Shown in pieces: positions 46,096 to 53,984 of a DNA stretch of 53,984 nt. This stretch comes from an uncultured Verrucomicrobiota bacterium. Its GTDB lineage: Bacteria; Verrucomicrobiota; Kiritimatiellia; Kiritimatiellales; Pontiellaceae. Every line of letters begins with the position of its first letter. Position 1 is the stretch's first letter. The DNA is taken from positions 1-53,984 of the forward strand of contig CAJYAJ010000004.1 in assembly GCA_913065005.1 (NCBI GenBank). The letters are read 5' to 3'. Position numbers and translations under genes: made by a program. Below the pieces are notes generated by a model, which did not search any database, was not told the DNA's origin, and saw only the letters and a program-made list of their open reading frames with translations.

Positions 46096-47472
46096 ATGCT
46101 TGAAATTATTTATATCGTTTTCATGATGCTCTTTCTCTTTGGCATCACCATCTTTGTTCACGAATGGGGACACTTCTACGTCGCCCGAAAATGCGGTTTT
46201 CAAGTCGACGCCTTTGCCATCGGAATGGGGCCCGCCCTCTTTCAGAAAAAGATAGACGGTGTCATCTATAAAATTTGTCTCTTCCCCATTGGCGGATATG
46301 TCTCCCTGCCTCAACTCGACCCAGAAGGTATGCAAAAAGTCCAAGGAGACAACAGCAACGAAGAACCCCAGCCCCTTCCCGACGTCTCTCCCTGGCATAA
46401 AATAGCCGTCGCCGTCGCCGGTCCGCTCTGCAACATCATCTTTGCCCTCCTGCTCGGCCTCCTTGTCACCCTCGGAGATCACCCCGAAGCACCCGCCCTC
46501 GTCGGCACCGTAGCCCCCGAATCCGCCGCCTACGAAGCCGGGCTTCGCCCCGCCGACCGCATCATAGCCGTAAACGGTAACCCCGTAAAAACGTGGTATG
46601 ATGTACAAGTAGAAGCCCTACTTGGCGGCAATCAATTTCTCAGTGAACTCGCTGTCGAACGCGGCACGTTTGTTCACACCATCGCACTCCAAACCAACAA
46701 CCCCGAAGAGAGCGACACCTTCATCACCGGCGTCACCGAAGCCATTCCCTGCATCCTCGGACGCGTCACCCCCAGCTCCCCCGCCGAAGCCGCCGGCATC
46801 CAGCCCGACGACATCGTTAAATCCTTTAACCATATTCCCGTCACCGACTGGAACCACTTCACCGAACTCGTTCAAGAAACCGCCGATCAAACCGTTCCCC
46901 TTCAAATAGAACGCAACGGTGAAACCCTGCAACTCACCGTCACACCCGCCTTCGACGAGAGTACCGATCGCGTCCTCATCGGCGTAAGTCTCGGCGGCTC
47001 CCTCGCCATGCCTTGGACCCTTTCCGGCAACCCCATCGAACAGATAAAAAGCGATGCCTCCTCTATTTTCCGGCTTCTCAAAGCCCTCACCACCGCCGAC
47101 GAAGCCAAACAAGCCGCCGGAGGTCTCGGCGGCCCAGTAGCCATCTTCACCATGATCTGGTTTGCCCTTAAAATGGGTATCCTGAACGCATTAGGCTTGA
47201 TTCGCTTCATCAATATTAACCTCGCCGTCCTCAACCTACTTCCCCTACCCGTGCTTGACGGTGGACACATCGTCTTCTCTCTCTACGAAGGCATCACACG
47301 TCGAAAAGTACCCACTAAAATCATAACCTCCCTCGTCAACGCCTTCGCCATTCTGCTCATCAGTGCCATGCTCTTTCTCTCTGTACGAGATGTAGACCGC
47401 GCCTTCAACATAGGCCGTTTCTTCGAGAAAGAAACCCCCACCGCTACAGAACCTATTGAAACCAGTGACTAA
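46096..47472 (+). CDS. rseP: RseP-type site-2 metalloprotease
   Basis: This 458-residue intramembrane zinc protease has HEWGH in the first membrane helix (IFVHEWGHFYVAR) and the second metal motif NLLPLPVLDGGHIVFSLYE. Two PDZ domains lie between. The first is near EAGLRPADRIIAVNGNPVKTW, the second near AEAAGIQPDDIVKSFNHIPVTDW. In other bacteria RseP cleaves anti-sigma factors in envelope stress responses; the target here is unknown. Confidence 0.94.
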   Translation: MLEIIYIVFMMLFLFGITIFVHEWGHFYVARKCGFQVDAFAIGMGPALFQKKIDGVIYKICLFPIGGYVSLPQLDPEGMQKVQGDNSNEEPQPLPDVSPWHKIAVAVAGPLCNIIFALLLGLLVTLGDHPEAPALVGTVAPESAAYEAGLRPADRIIAVNGNPVKTWYDVQVEALLGGNQFLSELAVERGTFVHTIALQTNNPEESDTFITGVTEAIPCILGRVTPSSPAEAAGIQPDDIVKSFNHIPVTDWNHFTELVQETADQTVPLQIERNGETLQLTVTPAFDESTDRVLIGVSLGGSLAMPWTLSGNPIEQIKSDASSIFRLLKALTTADEAKQAAGGLGGPVAIFTMIWFALKMGILNALGLIRFININLAVLNLLPLPVLDGGHIVFSLYEGITRRKVPTKIITSLVNAFAILLISAMLFLSVRDVDRAFNIGRFFEKETPTATEPIETSD

Positions 47473-47503
47473 AAGACCCATCACGCCCGCTGCTCCACCC
47501 CTC

Positions 47504-47851
47504 ATGAACCGTCAAACCGTTCAGAAAGTCGCTATGGGACTCTTCATGGCCTTCATCGCCTTTCGTATTTTAACGCCCCCCAGCCACAACCTCCTACTAG
47601 ATGCTCCCAACGGAACCCAACAAGCCCGCCTCAAAACATTCTACTACACCGAAGACATTCCCTCCTACAAAGTCTACACTCGACCCATCGGCACCCTTCT
47701 CTGGAAAAACCAACTCTACTACCCCGCTTTCACCAACACGCCCAATCCCAAAGCCCAACTTCAATGGAGCTCCGACAGCCAACGACTCGACCTCCTCATT
47801 AACCAAACTTCTATTTGGCACCATATTATCTTGCCTTCTGCTCTGCATTAA
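47504..47851 (+). CDS. Small hypothetical membrane-anchored protein
   Basis: A 115-residue frame starting at ATG 47504, chosen because the longer frame from 47456 would overlap the end of rseP. It has one hydrophobic stretch (VAMGLFMAFIAFRILTPP) near the N-terminus, then a polar part (QLQWSSDSQRLDLLINQTS). The pattern fits a small periplasmic or inner-membrane protein. I recognise no family. It sits 31 bases past rseP in the same direction and may be cotranscribed. Confidence 0.5.
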   Translation: MNRQTVQKVAMGLFMAFIAFRILTPPSHNLLLDAPNGTQQARLKTFYYTEDIPSYKVYTRPIGTLLWKNQLYYPAFTNTPNPKAQLQWSSDSQRLDLLINQTSIWHHIILPSALH

Positions 47852-47903
47852 TAGATAAGTTATTTATTACTTAAATTTCTTATATATTTATTCAGGAGCA
47901 CAT

Positions 47904-49298
47904 TTGAATCTTATCTTTATTCATGGTTGGTCATCCACGTCAACACGCACATATGGCGAACTCCCCAAAGCCATCACCAATAGCCCGCAAGCCCGCACCC
48001 TGAATTTAAAAATAGAACACATCTTACTCAGTCGCTATATCAGCTTTAACGATCAAATAACCATGCTTGATCTTGCCCGCGCCCTCGATTTTGCTCTCCG
48101 CGATTTACCCAGCAATAGCGAAAACCACATCGAACCCTTTAGCGCCATCACCCACTCCACGGGAGGCCCCCTGATCCGCATCTGGCTCGATCATTATTAT
48201 GGACGAAAAAATCTCGATAAAACCCCCCTTCAACATTGCATTCAACTAGCACACGTCAATAATGGGTCTGCCCTTGCCATTCTCGGTCAATCTCGTCTCA
48301 CACGAATCAGATCGTTCTTCAACGGAGTCGAGCCCGGCATAGAGATTTTGAAATGGTTACAACTCGGAAGCAACGGCCAATGGTATCTCAACCACGAAAC
48401 ACACACCTACGACTATCTAACCGCCGGCATCTATCCTTTTATCCTCATCGGACAAGGCATTGATGAAAGTTTCTATGATTTCCTCAATAACTATCTTACC
48501 GAACCCGGATCAGACGGCGTCGTCCGAATATGCGGAGCAAACCTCAACATCACCCTCCTGCATCTTCGGCAAAATCCCCACGAACCACTGACCCCCGGCT
48601 CCACCACCACCAAACTCATCTCCGCCCAACCTCCAAAAACCAACACTCACCCCATCGCGCTCCGCGTATACAATCAGTACAGTCATAGCGGAAATAACAT
48701 TGGCATCATGACCAGCATCAAAGCCAACGACATCCAGCAACCCATCGTTTGTGATATCATTGCCTGCCTTCACATCAACACCCCAAAAGCCTATGCCACC
48801 CTCCGTGACTCCTTCGAACAAACCACTCAAAAAGAACAGCAACAAACCGACCGCTGCACCATGCTCGTCTTTAACATCCGCGATAACGAACAACAGCAAC
48901 TCGGCAAAGATCAATACGACCTCTTTCTCCTCGCTGGCAACGAATACAAACCCAATAGGCTCCCGAAAGGCTTCCTAAAAGATAAACAATTCAACGAACA
49001 TACCGGACGACTCACCCTCTATCTCGATACCTCCAAAATGCACTGCGTTCCCGATCAAAAAATTGGCTTCCGTATCATCGCCCGTCCCGATCAAGGATTC
49101 ATCAGATACGCCCCCGCCGAATATCGGGCCAACGTCCAGCACCTCACATCCATCATTCAGCCCAACCAAACCATCTATACCGACATCATTCTCCACCGCA
49201 ATCTCGACACCAACCTCTATCAATTCGGTCCCGCCTCGGATGACCCCATTGAATTTAAATCCGAAAAACCAAGTCGAAATAACATCGATGATAATTAA
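47904..49298 (+). CDS. Alpha/beta hydrolase (esterase/lipase-like) with C-terminal extension
   Basis: This 464-residue protein starts at TTG; AGGAG lies 5 bases upstream. The N-terminal half is an alpha/beta hydrolase: FIHGWSSTS (oxyanion region), nucleophile elbow THSTGG with Ser85, QLAHVNNGSALA, and EPGSDGVVRICGANLN, which resembles a subgroup of bacterial putative lipases. From about residue 255 a second, beta-rich domain without known motif follows. No signal peptide is seen, so it may be cytosolic or secreted by a non-Sec route. Substrate unknown. The gene ends at a strong terminator. Confidence 0.75.
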   Translation: MNLIFIHGWSSTSTRTYGELPKAITNSPQARTLNLKIEHILLSRYISFNDQITMLDLARALDFALRDLPSNSENHIEPFSAITHSTGGPLIRIWLDHYYGRKNLDKTPLQHCIQLAHVNNGSALAILGQSRLTRIRSFFNGVEPGIEILKWLQLGSNGQWYLNHETHTYDYLTAGIYPFILIGQGIDESFYDFLNNYLTEPGSDGVVRICGANLNITLLHLRQNPHEPLTPGSTTTKLISAQPPKTNTHPIALRVYNQYSHSGNNIGIMTSIKANDIQQPIVCDIIACLHINTPKAYATLRDSFEQTTQKEQQQTDRCTMLVFNIRDNEQQQLGKDQYDLFLLAGNEYKPNRLPKGFLKDKQFNEHTGRLTLYLDTSKMHCVPDQKIGFRIIARPDQGFIRYAPAEYRANVQHLTSIIQPNQTIYTDIILHRNLDTNLYQFGPASDDPIEFKSEKPSRNNIDDN

Positions 49299-49313
49299 AA
49301 AAATTTAATCCTG

Positions 49314-49349
49314 AAAAATCGAAGATAAGGGCGATGGGCTTCGATTTTT
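49314..49349. repeat. 11-base perfect inverted repeat after the hydrolase gene
   Basis: AAAAATCGAAG (49314-49324) and CTTCGATTTTT (49339-49349) are perfect inverted repeats with a 14-base loop. The stem would be flanked by A and T runs on both strands, so it could end transcripts in either direction. It lies 15 bases after the hydrolase stop and 1 base ahead of a second hairpin. Confidence 0.75.
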
Positions 49350-49350
49350 C

Positions 49351-49376
49351 CGCCCCGTTATCGGGGCGTTTTTTTT
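49351..49376 (+). terminator. Rho-independent terminator of the purA-hydrolase block
   Basis: CGCCCCG, loop TTAT and CGGGGCG form a seven-pair GC stem, followed at once by eight T on the + strand. It ends the long rightward operon. The facing antiporter gene stops 38 bases further on. Confidence 0.9.
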
Positions 49377-49413
49377 ACCCATTATACCCCTCCACCCAAA
49401 GCAATAAAATCAA

Positions 49414-51156
49414 CTATCGCCCGACCGGATCCTCCGTGCTCTGCTCCAGAAAATAGTTATAATCGCGAACCTCTTCGCTCTCGATTACCTCCATGGCATC
49501 TTCCGGTGAGAGGGCCGCCATCAAGCGGGTTCGAATCTTTGGATTCGCCATCATCCGCGACAAACTCGCCAACACCTTTAAGTGCACATCCCGTTTATCC
49601 TTCGGGGTCGCAACTAACAAAATCAACTTCACCGGCTCGCCATCTGGCGCATCAAAATCAATCCCTTCACGACAGATCCCCATCACACCCTGAATCGCCG
49701 GTCCCTTCTCCACATGCCCATGAGGAATCGCAATACCCTCACCAATCGCCGTGCTCATTTCATTTTCACGCATACAGACCGATTCATATAACTCCGCTTC
49801 GCTCAAATGCTCAACCCGATGCGTCCGCATTAAAAAACTACTTAACTGCCGAATTGCATCCCATTTATCGTCTGCCTTTAAATCAACTTTCACAAACTCT
49901 TCAGAAAGGAATTCCACCAATCGCTCGCGATCCTGCTCATGCTCGTTCGCATTTTTCACCGCCGCCTTCGTACAAATCGGCCCAATAATCTCTGCCAACG
50001 TGACGCCCGCCAGCACAATCGCACTCACGGTATGCTTCATCTCATCCGGAATAGAACTATCGTTATTCATCAAAATCACTAAACCAATCGCAATACCCGA
50101 TTGAGGAAACAACGCATACGTTATTTGATTCCGAATCCGCAACGAACAACGACCCAATAAACCGCCCAGCCAACTACCAACTGTTTTACCGATCATTCTT
50201 GATCCAGTATACACCAACGCCATAATGCCCACCGCCGCCACCGCATCCAGATGCAACGAAACGCCCGCCAACGTGAAAAAACAGATATACAAAATCGGTT
50301 CAAGCGGAACCAAGGTCGTCAACTGGCGCTCCGCCACCTCCGTGCTATTGGCTAGATACACCCCAAAAAAGAGATTCACCAACAGCGGCGATAACGTCAG
50401 CAGTTCCGCCACTCCGTTCAAAAGTAAAATCGCTAGCAACAAAATCGAAAATTCATGGTGATGCAATCGACTTACCAACAAGCGCACCACATACCCACAC
50501 AAAAGCCCCAATCCCATCGCACCAAAAAAATGATAGCCCGTCAGAATCAACGCTTCGCCCACCTGACCCACCGGAGTCCCACTTTCAAAATAAGCCGAAA
50601 CAAAGGTCCGCATTAATACAAACAGCGTAATACAAAAAATGTTATTCAAGGCCACCGCCGAAATCAGCGTCTTCACAAACGGACCTTTTGCACGCATCTC
50701 ACGAATTAAAACAATCGATGTTGCTGGTGCCGTCGACGCCGAAATGGCTCCCAACAGACACGTTGTCGGCCAATCCATTCCTGCCAAACGCATCGCACTC
50801 ATCACGCACACCACCGAAAGCAGCACTTCAAAAAATGAAATCGAAACAATACGCCGCAATGAATTATGAATGCGCCGATACGACAAATGCCCCCCAATGC
50901 TCACCGCTACCAAACTCATAGCAAACGTCGAAAGTGGCTCAAAAGCATGCATCTGATCATGTCCACCCAGCCAACCCAATCCCGCCGGACCAATCAGCAC
51001 CCCGCCCAAAATATTTCCCGTCACATGCGGCAAGCGCACCAGCTTCGCAATCCATCCGCCCAGAAAGCCAGCCAACACCAAAATAGCCACCGCTAAAAAT
51101 GGGCTCATGTGATCAAACGAACCAAACGAATCAAAAATAGAAAGGAGTGCATCCAT
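49414..51156 (-). CDS. CPA2-family cation/proton antiporter with C-terminal PTS EIIA-like domain
   Basis: This 580-residue fusion has an N-terminal membrane domain of about 12 helices with CPA2 features (LGGWIAKLVRLPHVTGNILGGVLIGPAGL and AISASTAPATSIVLIREMRAKGP). Then comes a linker at about residues 400-440 and a type 2 EIIA domain. The latter has GEGIAIPHGHVEKG, with the candidate phosphorylated His479, and ILLVATPKDKRDVHLKVLASLSRMM. Such fusions are thought to couple ion exchange to phosphotransferase signals. Codon use matches the other minus-strand genes. Confidence 0.9.
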   Translation of the reverse strand: MDALLSIFDSFGSFDHMSPFLAVAILVLAGFLGGWIAKLVRLPHVTGNILGGVLIGPAGLGWLGGHDQMHAFEPLSTFAMSLVAVSIGGHLSYRRIHNSLRRIVSISFFEVLLSVVCVMSAMRLAGMDWPTTCLLGAISASTAPATSIVLIREMRAKGPFVKTLISAVALNNIFCITLFVLMRTFVSAYFESGTPVGQVGEALILTGYHFFGAMGLGLLCGYVVRLLVSRLHHHEFSILLLAILLLNGVAELLTLSPLLVNLFFGVYLANSTEVAERQLTTLVPLEPILYICFFTLAGVSLHLDAVAAVGIMALVYTGSRMIGKTVGSWLGGLLGRCSLRIRNQITYALFPQSGIAIGLVILMNNDSSIPDEMKHTVSAIVLAGVTLAEIIGPICTKAAVKNANEHEQDRERLVEFLSEEFVKVDLKADDKWDAIRQLSSFLMRTHRVEHLSEAELYESVCMRENEMSTAIGEGIAIPHGHVEKGPAIQGVMGICREGIDFDAPDGEPVKLILLVATPKDKRDVHLKVLASLSRMMANPKIRTRLMAALSPEDAMEVIESEEVRDYNYFLEQSTEDPVGR

Positions 51157-51217
51157 ACGAATACCTTTAATCAGTTATCTTCTAGCCTCATGGGCAATAC
51201 GTCTCATCTATCGCCGG

Positions 51218-51246
51218 AGTATGCGTTTATAAAACCAAATTGACAA
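51218..51246 (-). promoter_or_regulatory. Putative sigma-70 promoter of the antiporter-EIIA gene
   Basis: On the minus strand TTGTCA (51246-51241), 17 bases, then CATACT (51223-51218). These match the sigma-70 boxes in five and four or five positions. They lie about 60 bases before the ATG at 51156. Confidence 0.45.
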
Positions 51247-51259
51247 GCGGACAAAACGT

Positions 51260-51769
51260 TCAACTCAACTCCGGATCTACCGCCGGACCCAGCCCGAAAA
51301 ATGCCCGAACGGTAAAAATCCAGAACGACACTAAACCCCAGCTTAAACCCAACAAAACCCCAGCATCCACAATACCCCGCCACGGTTGTGGTAATCGTTC
51401 GACCAGAAGGATCAGTAAAATCACCATCGCCGTCAGTCCATACGCCACGATCTTCCGTTTTTTTGTCGCATCAAAAAAGCCCATACAAAACAGTGGTGCC
51501 AGCACCACCCGCGGCAACGTCGGCATACGCCGAACCACATCCACTCGCGCAGCGGCTCGCGGTGAAAACTTTAACTGAAATCCTTTATAACCCTCTACAT
51601 AGCCCAGCAACACCACCGAACTCAACAGCGCCGCACCCTGCCAACCCGTCAGTACCACATCCGAAAGCTCCATCACATAGGGAACCAGACAAACCAACCC
51701 CCGTCCCAACAGCAACGAAATCCCGATCACGCCCCAGACTGCTCCCAAAATACCAACCGCTCTTCTCAT
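51260..51769 (-). CDS. Hypothetical membrane protein
   Basis: I recognise no family. The start at ATG 51769 follows GAGGAAAGT, a good ribosome binding site; a start at 51814 is less supported. The protein of about 169 residues has four or five hydrophobic segments, among them GILGAVWGVIGISLLLG and GIVDAGVLLGLSWGLVSFWIF, and a basic stretch between. It resembles small integral membrane proteins of unknown function. It lies between the antiporter and queG, both on the same strand. Confidence 0.6.
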   Translation of the reverse strand: MRRAVGILGAVWGVIGISLLLGRGLVCLVPYVMELSDVVLTGWQGAALLSSVVLLGYVEGYKGFQLKFSPRAAARVDVVRRMPTLPRVVLAPLFCMGFFDATKKRKIVAYGLTAMVILLILLVERLPQPWRGIVDAGVLLGLSWGLVSFWIFTVRAFFGLGPAVDPELS

Positions 51770-51879
51770 ACTTTCCTCTTCAAACATCAACAATACTCGC
51801 CTCATCCCCAACAATCAGCTTTATTCTCATCGACTTTTCGAATCTAAAAACGCAATCCGATTGAGCTAAACCACCCCAA

Positions 51880-52911
51880 TTACCACGCCCGCAGCTGCTC
51901 TTGAATCAAGGCACTCCCGCTCTGCCGAGCGGTCCAACCCAATAACTCTTTTGCCACCGGATCCTCCCGTAACTTAAGCATTGCAACAGCATTCCGACGC
52001 AGCTGGGTTACCCCCGCATAGGCCGTTGCATTCCCTTTGATGGTCCTTCGAATCTCTCCCGCAGGCTGCTTGAGTAACCACGCTAAATCCACCGGTATCC
52101 GTGAATCAATCTTCTCTTTCGGAGGGCAAACATTGGAGCATTCATCGCAACCAAAAATCCAATCGCCCATCATCTCCGCCTCCACCCGACTCAGCACCGA
52201 TCGCTTTTCTATCGTTAGGTAGGAGATACAGCGCGGTGCATCAATCGGCTTACCCGGACGAATCGCATCTGTTGGACAGTTGATAATACACGCCAAACAA
52301 TCCTCGCATCCAAAAGGCATTTTCACATCGTGAATCACATTCGGCAGATCGGCATTCACGAAAAGCGTACCGATAAAAACACGTACATTCGTTCGATCAG
52401 GCACCCGTAATAAATTATTCGCCCCGATAATCCCCAGCCCCCCCAAGGTCGCAAACATCCGCTCATAAACCGGCTTCGTATCTACCGCAGCTTCTGCCTC
52501 CACTTCACGACCCAGCAACGTATGCAACTCCGCCAACATCGCTTGTCCGCGCGCATGATAATCAATCTCTCGTGCATAAGAGGAAACATACCCAATCGGT
52601 GCACCCATCTCAGGTATAGGAAAAGGATGTACCGCCTCAGGATCACCCCAACCATTGGTAAAGGTCAACACAATCACCGCTTGCGCATGCGGAAATGTCG
52701 TCCACGGATCGGATTTTTGCGGTAACATCCGCTCCAGATATTCCATTTCACCTTGCTTACCATCCGCCAACCAAGCCTCGACCCTTGCATGGTTTTCAGC
52801 AAGAGCAACTGGCAGATCGGGATGGTCTAATCGAATACAACACGCCGAATGCGCGCCGATACGTTCGGCCGCCTCCGATAACCATGTTGCAAACTCTTCC
52901 GCCTCTCTCAT
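51880..52911 (-). CDS. queG: Epoxyqueuosine reductase QueG
   Basis: QueG reduces epoxyqueuosine to queuosine in tRNA, using cobalamin and two Fe-S clusters. The 343-residue protein has the two ferredoxin-type sites CEDCLACIINCPTDAIRPG and CDECSNVCPPKE (about residues 202-255). Around them are family stretches such as AVIVLTFTNGWG, YSSYAREIDYHARGQ-like and RNAVAMLKLREDP. Length is normal. A HEAT-like C-terminal tail of longer QueGs is not obvious. Confidence 0.93.
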   Translation of the reverse strand: MREAEEFATWLSEAAERIGAHSACCIRLDHPDLPVALAENHARVEAWLADGKQGEMEYLERMLPQKSDPWTTFPHAQAVIVLTFTNGWGDPEAVHPFPIPEMGAPIGYVSSYAREIDYHARGQAMLAELHTLLGREVEAEAAVDTKPVYERMFATLGGLGIIGANNLLRVPDRTNVRVFIGTLFVNADLPNVIHDVKMPFGCEDCLACIINCPTDAIRPGKPIDAPRCISYLTIEKRSVLSRVEAEMMGDWIFGCDECSNVCPPKEKIDSRIPVDLAWLLKQPAGEIRRTIKGNATAYAGVTQLRRNAVAMLKLREDPVAKELLGWTARQSGSALIQEQLRAW

Positions 52912-53004
52912 ACGCCCAATCTACGCGATTCCTACTCCATCTCCAATGTCTTTGCACTGATTCTATCCCTTGCACCCCGTTCAGGCATGCGATACCTTTG
53001 AGCG

Positions 53005-53481
53005 ATGCAAATAGATCAACGACCTAACTGGGATGAATACTTCATGCGAATCGCTGAAGTTGTAGCCTCGCGCTCGAATTGCTCACGACGGCAAGTAGCT
53101 GCAGTTATTGTCAAAGACCAACGTATTATATCTACCGGTTATAATGGCACACCACGCGGAGTAAAAAACTGCTTTGAAGGAGGTTGTCCCCGAACAAGTT
53201 CTAATTCATCATCTGGGAGCGATCTAGGAAATGGCATCTGCAACCACGCAGAAGAAAATGCAATTATCCAGGCAGCTTATCACGGAGTAAGTATAAAAGA
53301 TTCTACCTTATATTGTACTCTCAGTCCCTGCCTTCTGTGCGCAAAAATGATAATAAATGCGGGAATTCGAGAAGTCGTTTATGAAACCGAATACAGTTTG
53401 AGTCCTCAAACGGCTCAATTGCTCAATAGCGTAAATATTATCTGTCGTTCACGGATATCTGATAAAGGAGCCCGTGCATGA
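53005..53481 (+). CDS. dCMP/deoxycytidylate deaminase (ComEB-like)
   Basis: This 158-residue zinc deaminase has the site HAEENAIIQ (His and catalytic Glu) and PCLLCAKMIINAGI (the two zinc cysteines). They are preceded by the family start DEYFMRIAEVVASRSNCSRRQVAAVIVKD. It should turn dCMP to dUMP for thymidylate supply. Its last codon overlaps the start of kdsB as ATGA. Confidence 0.92.
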   Translation: MQIDQRPNWDEYFMRIAEVVASRSNCSRRQVAAVIVKDQRIISTGYNGTPRGVKNCFEGGCPRTSSNSSSGSDLGNGICNHAEENAIIQAAYHGVSIKDSTLYCTLSPCLLCAKMIINAGIREVVYETEYSLSPQTAQLLNSVNIICRSRISDKGARA

Positions 53482-53984
53482 AAATCATTGGCGTCATACC
53501 CACTCGCTGGGGCTCTACCCGCTTTCCCGGGAAATGCATTGCACCGATTGCAGGCAAGCCCATGATTCAACGGGTCGTCGAACGCGCCCAACAAGCTAAA
53601 CACCTCGATTCATTAATCGTGGCAACCGATGATACACGAATCGCAGACGTCGTCGAAAACCTCCATCTTCCTGATGTTCAAATCGCGATGACGCGCTCCG
53701 ATCATCCCACTGGAACCGATCGTATTGCCGAAGCAATTTCATCTATTTCCGCTGATGCCTGCATTAATATTCAAGGCGATGAACCCTTTATTGAACCTAC
53801 TCTGATCGACCAATTGGCTCAAGCACTCGAAGATCCTCACTGGCAAATGACCACTGCAGTTGCACCCATCACGGACGAAACGGAAATAAACGATCCCTCC
53901 GTCGTCAAAGCACTTTTTAATGCCGATGGAGCCGCCCTCTATTTTTCCCGCGCCGGTATTCCCTATCTCCGCGAACCGCAAACC
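53478..53984 (+). CDS. kdsB: 3-deoxy-manno-octulosonate cytidylyltransferase (partial, cut by window end)
   Basis: KdsB activates Kdo as CMP-Kdo for lipopolysaccharide. 169 residues are visible before the edge. They include VIPTRWGSTRFPGKCIAPIAGKPMI, VATDDTRIADVV, RSDHPTGTDRIAEA, NIQGDEPFIEPTLI and ALYFSRAGIPY. The presence of kdsB argues for an outer membrane with LPS. The ATG overlaps the dCMP deaminase stop. Confidence 0.93.
   Translation, partial: MKIIGVIPTRWGSTRFPGKCIAPIAGKPMIQRVVERAQQAKHLDSLIVATDDTRIADVVENLHLPDVQIAMTRSDHPTGTDRIAEAISSISADACINIQGDEPFIEPTLIDQLAQALEDPHWQMTTAVAPITDETEINDPSVVKALFNADGAALYFSRAGIPYLREPQT

Overview
The window is about 54 kb of dense bacterial chromosome carrying almost entirely housekeeping genes. 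It holds roughly 60 protein genes and two tRNA genes. I see no insertion sequence, prophage, CRISPR array or toxin cassette. The organism has an outer membrane (kdsB, an AsmA-like protein, lipoproteins, Tat export). The gene flavour suggests a Verrucomicrobiota/Kiritimatiellota-type (PVC) bacterium: a GldA/GldF/GldG-like transporter with a DUF4340 protein, a sodium-pumping decarboxylase cluster oadGAB, and an esterase with a verrucomicrobial-looking T-S-S-N-L-x-D-W segment. That assignment is inference, not a match I could run.

Layout, left to right. 1-7048 (-): hisD-hisC followed without a break by an ABC transporter and its two accessory proteins; the last runs off the left edge. 7161-8510 (-): mnmE. 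8628-11874 (+): a short AT-rich patch with a 53-residue Pmp3-type protein and an unknown exported protein, then a KefB-like antiporter and a secreted esterase. 11875-16848 (-): M48 protease, DUF1015 protein, gpsA-plsY, AsmA-like protein. 16959-17462 (+): low-molecular-weight phosphatase. 17463-20030 (-): lysS, tsaD. 20110-21743 (+): glycosyltransferase plus a PhnA-like zinc ribbon. 21746-24392 (-): homoserine dehydrogenase and aspartate kinase. 24642-28184 (-): tRNA-Ser, CPBP protease, tatA, tatC, tatB-like, aroC.

28361-29434 (+): TPR protein. 29415-30635 (-): pgpA, rsmE. 30728-31492 (+): surE. 31489-32736 (-): lipB, gcvH, tRNA-Cys. 32803-35743 (-): panC, panB, folK, dapF. 35833-39348 (-): oadB, oadA, oadG. 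39458-42743 (+): birA, a 3D-domain lipoprotein, rbfA, truB, ribF. 42740-42988 (-): small unknown. 43185-49298 (+): purA, uppS, cdsA, rseP, a small unknown, and an alpha/beta hydrolase ending at a strong terminator. 49414-52911 (-): antiporter-EIIA fusion, membrane protein, queG. 53005-end (+): dCMP deaminase and a truncated kdsB.

Functional links: OadA needs biotin, and its ligase is encoded divergently next door. GcvH is a lipoyl carrier, and the octanoyltransferase that loads such carriers lies directly downstream behind a terminator hairpin. PlsY and GpsA supply glycerol-3-phosphate lipid precursors, with CdsA, PgpA and UppS elsewhere in the window. Aspartate kinase, homoserine dehydrogenase and DapF belong to the aspartate family pathway.

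The + strand carries more C than G in every stretch I looked at, whichever strand is coding. This suggests the - strand is the leading strand throughout. No gene-free gap exceeds 300 bases; the largest (24393-24641) shows no structure I can name. I did not find a clearly new multi-gene system. The best leads are the OadB with an inserted N-terminal domain, the divergent OadA, the hairpin in front of lipB, and the two-part hydrolase at 47904-49298.
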